A program made the translations under genes and the position numbers. Under the pieces are notes generated by a model. It saw only the letters and a program-made list of their open reading frames with translations. It had not been told where the DNA came from and did no database searches. Source: Desulfarculales bacterium UBA702 (lineage in GTDB: Bacteria > Desulfobacterota > Syntrophobacteria > Syntrophobacterales > Syntrophobacteraceae). Taken from it: a stretch of 20,675 nt of DNA. The stretch spans positions 26,873-47,547 of the forward strand of contig DBMI01000034.1 in the NCBI GenBank assembly GCA_002298165.1, given 5' to 3'. This document shows positions 15,462-20,675 of the stretch, piece after piece (the stretch's first letter is position 1; each line of letters begins with the position of its first letter).

Positions 15462-15475
15462 CAGCTTGCAAGCTG
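15462..15475. repeat. Perfect 14-bp palindrome CAGCTTGCAAGCTG in the khpA leader
   Basis: This uninterrupted palindrome (7-bp half-sites, no loop) suits a dimeric DNA-binding regulator rather than an RNA hairpin. It lies about 80 bp upstream of the khpA start and downstream of the predicted promoter, where a repressor could block transcription. Confidence 0.45.
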
Positions 15476-15554
15476 TAACCACAGGGACTGCATTTTCACA
15501 TCCCTCTTTTTCCCGTGTTGCTGCAAAATCGCCACAGAAGGGAGCTAGACGAAC

Positions 15555-15803
15555 ATGGAAGATGATATTCAAATCAAAGAACTTGTCGAATTCATTGCCC
15601 GGTCTCTTGCCGAACATCCCGAACAAATCATGGTGAAAGAAGTATCGGGGCAACAGATTTCAGTAATAGAGCTGAGGGCTGCCAAGGACGACTTGGGTAA
15701 AATCATCGGCAAAGAAGGCCGAAATGCCCACGCAATACGTACTATCGTTAATGCGGCCGCGACGAAGCTCAGGAAGCGAGCTGTCCTGGAAATTCTCGAA
15801 TAG
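15555..15803 (+). CDS. khpA: KhpA-type KH-domain RNA-binding protein
   Basis: 82 residues forming one KH domain (about 25-82) with the RNA-binding loop IIGKEGRNAHAIRTIV; the GxxG element is GKEG (52-55). A short N-terminal helix (LVEFIARSLAEHPEQI) precedes it, as in KhpA (YlqC). KhpA pairs with KhpB/EloR in Gram-positive bacteria and influences sRNA binding and cell elongation; in Gram-negative anaerobes its role is little known. In most genomes khpA sits between rpsP and rimM, but here no ribosomal-protein or tRNA-modification gene is adjacent, so this copy is detached and may be a second one. The ribosome site GGGAG (15540-15544) lies about ten bases before ATG. Confidence 0.88.
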   Translation: MEDDIQIKELVEFIARSLAEHPEQIMVKEVSGQQISVIELRAAKDDLGKIIGKEGRNAHAIRTIVNAAATKLRKRAVLEILE

Positions 15804-15847
15804 AAGAATCGGCCCTGCTTACGGTCTTTCTATCTCCGCTAGTCGGA

Positions 15848-15882
15848 CATGCCGCAATCTCGCTCCCCGGGGGCGCGGCATG
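15848..15882. other. GC-rich hairpin downstream of khpA
   Basis: CATGCCGC (15848-15855) pairs perfectly with GCGGCATG (15875-15882). The loop is itself GC-rich (CTCCCCGGGGG) and can pair internally. No T tract follows, so it is not a standard terminator; it could stabilise the khpA transcript end. The rest of 15804-16054 shows no gene. Confidence 0.45.
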
Positions 15883-16054
15883 AGGGCTAATGGCACTAGT
15901 CCCCCGGAGTTTGCGAAAGGCAATTATTCATTTAATTTCTGGATTACTGCATCCGGCTGAGTTAGGATTCCCTGACGAAATCGAGCTGTAAACAGCAGCA
16001 ATAAGCTGATTCAGGTTCAAGTTGATTTCCTTGAGAAAGGCCTGTGCTCCTCCC

Positions 16055-16330
16055 ATGAACGGACCTGCAGATACTTCCAATTCCGGCAATACGGGGCGGC
16101 CGGAGTGTTTTGGAGATGGTGAACGTGTATGCCCGCGTGACGAGAACGGGATAATGCAGCCCCAGAAGGACTGTCTTCCCTGTCCATATCTTCGCCCCTG
16201 CCTCCAGATTGCCTTCAGCCGCCAGGGGTTAATCCGGCTTGTCGAAGAACCCCGCCCATCAAGGGTTTCAGGCTTCCTTAAAAGGTGGTCCGATCAAAAA
16301 CTCTCGTCGACAGGGAAGCGAAAGGACTGA
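16055..16330 (+). CDS. Small Cys-rich protein of unknown function
   Basis: 91 residues from ATG 16055. Five cysteines are spaced C-x7-C-x13-C-x2-C-x5-C (Cys18, 26, 40, 43, 49), ending in CLPCPYLRPCLQIAF, a layout that could hold a metal ion or iron-sulfur cluster. A basic, helical C-terminal part follows (RQGLIRLVEEPRPSRVSGFL). No signal peptide is visible, so it is probably cytoplasmic. I do not recognise a family. The start is uncertain: GAGAAAGG lies 14 bases before ATG 16055, and in-frame TTG codons at 16022 and 16031 are alternatives. Evidence that it is real is the structured cysteine pattern in an open frame, not homology. Confidence 0.5.
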   Translation: MNGPADTSNSGNTGRPECFGDGERVCPRDENGIMQPQKDCLPCPYLRPCLQIAFSRQGLIRLVEEPRPSRVSGFLKRWSDQKLSSTGKRKD

Positions 16331-16432
16331 ATTCCAAAGCACGCTCTCAAAAGCGCCGGCCACTGCCTATTTTCCAAAAATATTTCTCTTGCCGTACTGA
16401 CCCGCCATTTTCGCTAAACCTTTTACACCAGC

Positions 16433-16461
16433 TTGACTTTAAGCCGATTACTTGGAAGAAT
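16433..16461 (+). promoter_or_regulatory. Possible promoter of the acyl-CoA ligase operon
   Basis: TTGACT (16433-16438) is followed after 17 bp by AAGAAT (16456-16461). The -35 is five of six and the -10 four of six to consensus. The leader to the chosen start would be about 155 bases. The spacer 16331-16621 shows no gene. Confidence 0.35.
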
Positions 16462-16621
16462 TACGCCGTTCATCAGGCGCTGGTCTTTGCGCGGCCGCTT
16501 CGTTCCTGAGGAGCAGGCTTAACACGGTTTTGTCGATCGGCCCGGATCGCTGGAGTTGTGGAAAGAGCCGCGGGACGGGAATTCTGGACCGAAACTCATG
16601 GAACGGAGAAACACAAGCGCA

Positions 16622-18130
16622 ATGACGATAGTTGAAATGCTCCGTAAAGACGTGGCCGAAAACCCCTGTAAAGTTGCAGTCAGGCAGGAATCCAGGGCCG
16701 TTACATACGAAGAGCTGCTCTATCGTTCGGAGGGCCTTGCGGCCGCTTTGATCAGATCCGGCGTTAAAAAGGGTGACAGAATCGGGGTCCTGCTCCCAAA
16801 GTCTCCGGAGATCTTCATCTCTTTTCTAGGAATTGCAATGGCCGGGGGCGTTTATGTCCCTCTCGACCCCACACCGCCCAGGAACAATCTCAGATATGTG
16901 CTCGACCTTACATCCCCTGCCGCGCTGATCGTTCATTCCGAGCTCTACCCGGCACTTTCCGGCATCGTAGTTCCATGCGACAAGATCATTGTCGCAGGTG
17001 AAAAACCATCGCTACAATGCATTGACTGGGATGATGCTACATCCCGGAATGCGGCGCTCCCACGGAAGGGAGTCGAATTTCCACAATTGCTCGACAGCGA
17101 CGTCTTTTACCTGAATTTTACATCCGGGACCACCGGAACCCCTAAAGGTGCGGTCACTACCCATTCGAATGTCTACTGGAATACAGTTTCAGCCGTCGAA
17201 ACCCTGGGGCTTGTTCATGACGACGTGCATCTTTGCATGTTCCCCGTCTTTGTCCACCCTCATGAACTCTTTGCCCGAAGCCTTTATCTGGGGGGAACGG
17301 CCGTCCTGGTTGACAGCATTTATCCTAAAACGGTGGCTAAGGCGGTATCCGAATTTAAGACGACGGCAATGATGGCGGTCGCCGCCATCTACGACGCTTT
17401 TACAAGGCAGCACGAGACCTCTCCGCTTGACTTGGGTGCCCTTAGAGTCCCTGAGAGCGGCGGAAGTTTTGCGGGTGCGGCGCTTGTGCAAAAATTCGAA
17501 GATCAATTCGGTATACCGATATACCCTGTCTGGGGGAGCACTGAGACAGCGGGCATAGCCCTTGCCACGCCTTCCGGAAAAGGAACCTACCGGCCGGATT
17601 CCATGGGGAAGCCCTGCCGGTACTATGAAGTTCAGATTGTAGATGAATATGGAGCGCCGACACCTCCGGGGGTAACCGGAGAGATGATGGTAAAGGGACC
17701 CGCCGTATGCAGCTCGTATTACAGGAACCCGGCGGAATCGAAACTGCACATGCTCGACGGGTGGTTCGCGACAGGTGACCTTGCAATGCAGGATACCGAG
17801 GGCTTCTTTTATTTCATCGACCGCAAGACCAGAATGATGAAAGTTGCCGGGATGAAAGTCTTTCCCTCGGAGATCGAGAAAGCAATCCTGAAGCACCCCA
17901 AAATCAGTGAAGTCGCGGTATCAAAGATAGAAGACAGGGTCCATGGCGAGATGCCCAGGGCATACATCGTTTTAAAGGATGGCGAGACCATCGATAAGAA
18001 TGAAATCCGAAAGCATTGCGAAGATATGATCGCCGGCTATAAGATTCCCCGGTCGATCAAAGTAGTGGATTCGCTGCCCAGGACCCCGGGCGGAAAGATC
18101 AACTACAGCCAGCTCGAAAAACTGGATTGA
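16622..18130 (+). CDS. AMP-forming acyl-CoA ligase (ANL superfamily adenylating enzyme)
   Basis: 502 residues with all ANL core motifs: P-loop TSGTTGTPKGAV (168-179), A5 WGSTETAG (304-311), A7 GWFATGDL with Asp386, A8 hinge RKTRMMKVAGMKVFPSEIE (401-419) and A10 PRTPGGKINY with catalytic Lys492. It should activate a carboxylic acid with ATP and transfer it to CoA or to a carrier thiol. At the A4 position (FPVFVHPHELFARSLYLGG) the Asp that binds the amino group of amino-acid substrates in NRPS adenylation domains is absent, so the substrate is more likely an aryl or fatty acid. The start is uncertain: ATG 16622 fits the domain edge, but CGGAGA is 12 bases away; ATG 16598 would add eight residues. 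First gene of a probable operon with the dehydrogenase and DAHP synthase. Confidence 0.85.
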   Translation: MTIVEMLRKDVAENPCKVAVRQESRAVTYEELLYRSEGLAAALIRSGVKKGDRIGVLLPKSPEIFISFLGIAMAGGVYVPLDPTPPRNNLRYVLDLTSPAALIVHSELYPALSGIVVPCDKIIVAGEKPSLQCIDWDDATSRNAALPRKGVEFPQLLDSDVFYLNFTSGTTGTPKGAVTTHSNVYWNTVSAVETLGLVHDDVHLCMFPVFVHPHELFARSLYLGGTAVLVDSIYPKTVAKAVSEFKTTAMMAVAAIYDAFTRQHETSPLDLGALRVPESGGSFAGAALVQKFEDQFGIPIYPVWGSTETAGIALATPSGKGTYRPDSMGKPCRYYEVQIVDEYGAPTPPGVTGEMMVKGPAVCSSYYRNPAESKLHMLDGWFATGDLAMQDTEGFFYFIDRKTRMMKVAGMKVFPSEIEKAILKHPKISEVAVSKIEDRVHGEMPRAYIVLKDGETIDKNEIRKHCEDMIAGYKIPRSIKVVDSLPRTPGGKINYSQLEKLD

Positions 18131-18227
18131 TCCGGCTTTGCATCTATCAAAGAACCGCAGTGTGGACAATGCTTTCGGGCTTATTGTTTAGTTTCACCAT
18201 ACGCGGCAGTTCGGGACAGGATAAAAT

Positions 18228-19346
18228 ATGAAGTCGAAAACAGTGGTGGTCTACGCCGACAGGAAACCGATGATTGGCGTCTCCAATCCCGGCCCCCACC
18301 AGTTGTACTGCAATCCGCGGGTGGTTGTCGAAACGCGGGAGCTGGGCAAACTCGATGCCGATAACATCCGGGTCGAGATCATCTACTCGGGCCTGTGCGG
18401 AACCGATCTTCACCTCGTGGGGACGAGTCATGAAACCGGCTACATACTTTCATCGGCTCCCGCTACCATCACAGAGCAGGGCAGGATAATCGGTCATGAG
18501 GGTGTGGCAAGGGTCGCTGCCGTCGGTTCGCGGGTCAAGCACGTAAAGCCCGGCGACATAGTGACCTTTGAATCCATTATTACGTGCAAGCAATGCGAGG
18601 TTTGCCGGCGCGGACAGTTCAACCAGTGCCTCTCGGCAAAACTTCTGGGCCTGGAAACCGATGGGCTGTTCGGAACAATTGTTGACGTTCCCGCAATGCT
18701 GGCTCACGATGTAACGGATCTGTGCCAGGACGACAGAGGACTCAAGGCCGCGGCATGCGTCGAACCGGCCGGGGTCGCTTATGTTGCATGCGGGACGACG
18801 CGCGTCGGTCCGGGAGACGTTGTTGCGGTTTTTGGAGCCGGTCCCATCGGGGCTTTTGCCGCACTTTTCAGCAGGCTCATATTCGGGGCATCCCAGGTCT
18901 GTATCATCGAACCGGTCGAATTCAGGAGAAACCTGGCGCGGCTTTGGTGCGACCAGGCCTACGACGTCGAGGAATTTTTCAGTGAAGGTCCCAAACGGGT
19001 GGATGTGCTCATCGAGGCTTCCGGGCACATGGAAAATGTCCGCAGGACATTCAGGCATCTAAACCCCAACGGCCGCATAGCGCTTCTGGGCAGAAGCGGA
19101 ACTCCCCTGATGCTCGATGCCGTAGATCACATGATCACCAATGCAATTTCCATAAATGGATCCCGCGGGCATCTTTGCGGAGCGTTCAGCAACATTCTCA
19201 AGCTGTGCCTGAGAAGGCGGATCGACCTTGACCAGGTGGTAACCGAGATTGTCAACGGGCCCGAGGGGATCCGCGACATTCTTCTGTCACCGGAACGGGT
19301 TGACCAAAATTGCAAGATCCTTGCGCGATTCGATGCTAAACTCTGA
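18228..19346 (+). CDS. Zinc-dependent medium-chain alcohol/polyol dehydrogenase
   Basis: 372 residues of the MDR superfamily. Catalytic zinc ligands are Cys57 (GLCGTDLH), His90/Glu91 (GHEG) and Glu179 (CVEPAGVAY). Four structural zinc cysteines are Cys120, 123, 126 and 134. The Rossmann loop GAGPIG (203-208) is followed by an acidic residue at the end of beta-2 (Glu228), favouring NAD over NADP. The Glu179 ligand in an EP motif is the threonine/sorbitol/glucose dehydrogenase type, so a polyol, sugar or hydroxy-acid substrate is more likely than a simple alcohol. The exact substrate is not visible. AGGA precedes ATG by six bases. It lies 97 bp after the acyl-CoA ligase and 41 bp before the DAHP synthase on the same strand. 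Confidence 0.85.
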   Translation: MKSKTVVVYADRKPMIGVSNPGPHQLYCNPRVVVETRELGKLDADNIRVEIIYSGLCGTDLHLVGTSHETGYILSSAPATITEQGRIIGHEGVARVAAVGSRVKHVKPGDIVTFESIITCKQCEVCRRGQFNQCLSAKLLGLETDGLFGTIVDVPAMLAHDVTDLCQDDRGLKAAACVEPAGVAYVACGTTRVGPGDVVAVFGAGPIGAFAALFSRLIFGASQVCIIEPVEFRRNLARLWCDQAYDVEEFFSEGPKRVDVLIEASGHMENVRRTFRHLNPNGRIALLGRSGTPLMLDAVDHMITNAISINGSRGHLCGAFSNILKLCLRRRIDLDQVVTEIVNGPEGIRDILLSPERVDQNCKILARFDAKL

Positions 19347-19387
19347 TTGGACGGCTACACTCCACTAGATTACGGGTGACTCACAAT

Positions 19388-20491
19388 ATGGAATCGTTAA
19401 AAGAGCAGCTCGCTTGTCTGAGGCGCCAGGCGGACCAGATTAATGAAAAGATCCTGGATGCGCTGAACGAGTTTTTTACCATTTCCAATCAGATCGGCGA
19501 AGTAAAAGAGAAGATGAAAATGGCCTTCTACGATCCGGTCCGGGAATCGGAGATGTTGAAGGAAATGGAGGCTAAAAACAAAGGCCCTTTGTCCCAGGAC
19601 AAGATGAAGCGCATCTTCAGGGAAATCTTTGCCGCCTCCATTGAAGAGATGATAATGGGCGAGCAGAAGCGGCTGAAAATAAGCCGTCTTCCCGGCAGCA
19701 AAAATTCGGTGATCGAAGTAAGAGGGGTAAGTATCGGGGCGGAAATGCCGGTCATCATTGCCGGGCCGTGTTCGGTTGAAAGCTACGATCAAATATGGGA
19801 AACTGCCAGTCAGCTCAACAATCTGGGAGTCCGGCTGTTGCGCGGAGGCGCATTCAAGCCGCGCACTTCCCCTTACAGCTTTCAGGGTCTTGAAGAAGAG
19901 GGCCTGAAACTGCTGCGCACCGTTGCCGATGAATTCGGCATGGGGGTGGTAACCGAAGTGCTTGGCGACAGGGATATAGAGCTTGTCGTGAATTATGCCG
20001 ACGTGATCCAGGTCGGCACAAGAAATATGCTGAACTACTCCCTTCTGAAGGAACTCGGAAAAATCCGGAAGCCGATCCTGCTGAAGAGGGGCTTCATGGC
20101 AACTATCGACGAATTCATACTGGCTGCCGAGTACATCTATCTTGGCGGCAACACCCAGATCATCCTCTGCGAAAGAGGCATCAGGACCTTCGAAAATCAG
20201 ACGCGAAATACCCTCGATATTTCATGCGTGCCGATCCTGAAAAAGGAAACCACGCTTCCAGTCATAGTCGACGTAAGCCATTCGCTCGGAAGGAAGGATA
20301 TCATCAAGCCGATTGCACGCGCCGCACTGGCGGCAGGCGCCGACGGACTGATGTTCGAGGCCCACTGCGACCCGGCATCGGCACTCTCCGACGCCGACCA
20401 GCAACTCGATCCCGAGGAAACGAAGGACCTGATCGACTATCTAACGCAGCATTTCGTATTCGGGGACAGGAAGAGCGGCCCGGCCAGATAG
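19388..20491 (+). CDS. DAHP synthase (type I-beta) with N-terminal chorismate mutase-like domain
   Basis: 367 residues. Residues 1-95 form an AroQ chorismate mutase-like helix bundle; 105-358 are 3-deoxy-7-phosphoheptulonate synthase, joining phosphoenolpyruvate and erythrose 4-phosphate in the first shikimate-pathway step. Metal ligands are Cys128 (AGPCSVES), His298 (DVSHS), Glu324 (FEAHCDPA) and Asp335 (SDADQQ); the substrate-binding RGGAFKPRTSPYSFQG is intact, so the synthase should be active. In the mutase part, Asp49 and Arg52 (YDPVRE) and Lys40 are kept, but positions equivalent to E. coli Arg28 and Gln88 are Phe29 and Met88, so mutase activity is doubtful and a feedback-binding role is likely, as in B. 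subtilis AroA(G). ATG 19388 follows GGGTGA; GTG 19376 would add four residues. Last gene of the probable operon. Confidence 0.92.
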   Translation: MESLKEQLACLRRQADQINEKILDALNEFFTISNQIGEVKEKMKMAFYDPVRESEMLKEMEAKNKGPLSQDKMKRIFREIFAASIEEMIMGEQKRLKISRLPGSKNSVIEVRGVSIGAEMPVIIAGPCSVESYDQIWETASQLNNLGVRLLRGGAFKPRTSPYSFQGLEEEGLKLLRTVADEFGMGVVTEVLGDRDIELVVNYADVIQVGTRNMLNYSLLKELGKIRKPILLKRGFMATIDEFILAAEYIYLGGNTQIILCERGIRTFENQTRNTLDISCVPILKKETTLPVIVDVSHSLGRKDIIKPIARAALAAGADGLMFEAHCDPASALSDADQQLDPEETKDLIDYLTQHFVFGDRKSGPAR

Positions 20492-20516
20492 AAGTATTTA
20501 TCAAGTGAACGCGGGT

Positions 20517-20545
20517 GCGGGGCTGCAAGGTCTGTAAGGCCCCGC
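20517..20545. other. Hairpin after the DAHP synthase gene
   Basis: GCGGGGC (20517-20523) pairs with GCCCCGC (20539-20545) across a 15-base loop, 26 bp after the stop codon. There is no T tract, so intrinsic termination is unlikely; it may be a processing or stabilising structure. Confidence 0.4.
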
Positions 20546-20590
20546 TGCCCAAGGCGGAATCCGAAAGTAATTGGCGGAACCCGGCGGAAA

Positions 20591-20630
20591 TTTATTAAAG
20601 GCAGATCGAATTTATAAAAGGCCGATCGAA
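20591..20630. repeat. Two tandem 20-bp repeats
   Basis: Units TTTATTAAAGGCAGATCGAA (20591-20610) and TTTATAAAAGGCCGATCGAA (20611-20630) match at 18 of 20 positions. Each carries the core GATCGAA. They could be regulator half-sites for the next gene, outside the window, or part of a dispersed element. Confidence 0.65.
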
Positions 20631-20638
20631 CACAAACT

Positions 20639-20659
20639 CCCCTCCCCTGGTGGGAGGGG
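20639..20659. repeat. CCCCTCCC/GGGAGGGG palindrome followed by a G-rich tract at the window edge
   Basis: CCCCTCCC (20639-20646) pairs with GGGAGGGG (20652-20659) around loop CTGGT. It is followed by TTGGGGGAGGGGG to the window end. Palindromes of this type are frequent dispersed intergenic elements in many Gram-negative genomes; the element is cut by the window. Confidence 0.6.
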
Positions 20660-20675
20660 TTGGGGGAGGGGGTTG

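Larger units (their letters stand above)
14614..15554. other. 941-bp spacer without a convincing gene
   Basis: I see no RNA gene and no frame with a good start and ribosome site. A 62-codon frame without start codon (about 14729-14914, plus strand) contains protein-like sequence (PVKEDEVPLITTRRNQTGK, then FEPPMRPPAGQFIVCSGHF) and may be a remnant of a lost gene; I do not recognise it. The 3' part, from about 15338, holds the likely khpA promoter and a palindrome (listed separately). Confidence 0.45.

Noticed and set aside
20517..20545. Intrinsic terminator after the DAHP synthase
   Set aside because: The stem is good but no T tract follows, so it is listed only as a hairpin.

Overview
The window looks like a stretch of an anaerobic, Gram-negative bacterial chromosome, most likely Desulfobacterota (the former Deltaproteobacteria; a Syntrophobacter-like or Desulfomonile-like organism would fit). 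This is inferred from gene content: a DUF4390-ntrY-ntrX block, a Dcu-type anaerobic C4-dicarboxylate exchanger with its own DcuSR-like sensor pair, a C_GCAxxG_C_C redox protein, a ChaN-like lipoprotein, and several GC-rich dispersed palindromes. The species cannot be named from the sequence alone. I see no rRNA, tRNA, CRISPR array, transposase or phage gene.

Layout. (1) 96-5667: a TPR-like protein, a secreted DUF4390 protein, the NtrY-like membrane histidine kinase and its sigma-54 activator partner NtrX. The kinase and regulator genes are separated by a nested inverted-repeat element. A stand-alone CheY converges on ntrX. (2) 5903-9864: a coherent C4-dicarboxylate module of DcuS-like kinase, DcuR-like regulator and DcuA/B-family transporter, closed by a clear intrinsic terminator. 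All five residues known to bind fumarate or succinate in E. coli DcuS can be aligned in the sensor. (3) 9964-14613: accessory and housekeeping single genes, namely a small membrane protein, a ChaN-PDZ fusion lipoprotein (minus), a Cys-rich redox protein, a repeat-rich spacer, a small excisionase-like HTH protein (minus), an ECHDC3-like crotonase lacking both classical catalytic glutamates (minus) and an FtsB/DivIC-like division protein (minus). (4) 14614-16330: a 941-bp spacer without a convincing gene, then khpA and a small Cys-rich protein of unknown function. (5) 16622-20491: a probable three-gene operon of an acyl-CoA ligase/adenylate-forming enzyme, a zinc-dependent medium-chain dehydrogenase and a chorismate-mutase-like/DAHP synthase fusion. 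The window ends in tandem and inverted repeats.

How the genes work together. Regions 1 and 2 are signalling modules: NtrYX probably responds to envelope, redox or nitrogen state, and DcuSR probably drives the adjacent transporter for fumarate/succinate exchange. Region 5 joins the first step of the shikimate pathway to carboxylate activation and alcohol/sugar oxidation, which suggests a specialised shikimate-derived product rather than ordinary amino-acid synthesis. The chorismate mutase domain there appears to have lost two active-site residues and is probably regulatory.

Nothing in the window is an obvious new defence or mobile system. The best candidates for something undescribed are the region-5 operon, the ChaN-PDZ lipoprotein, the small Cys-rich protein at 16055-16330 and the repeat-rich spacers. 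All alignments were done by eye from remembered family sequences.
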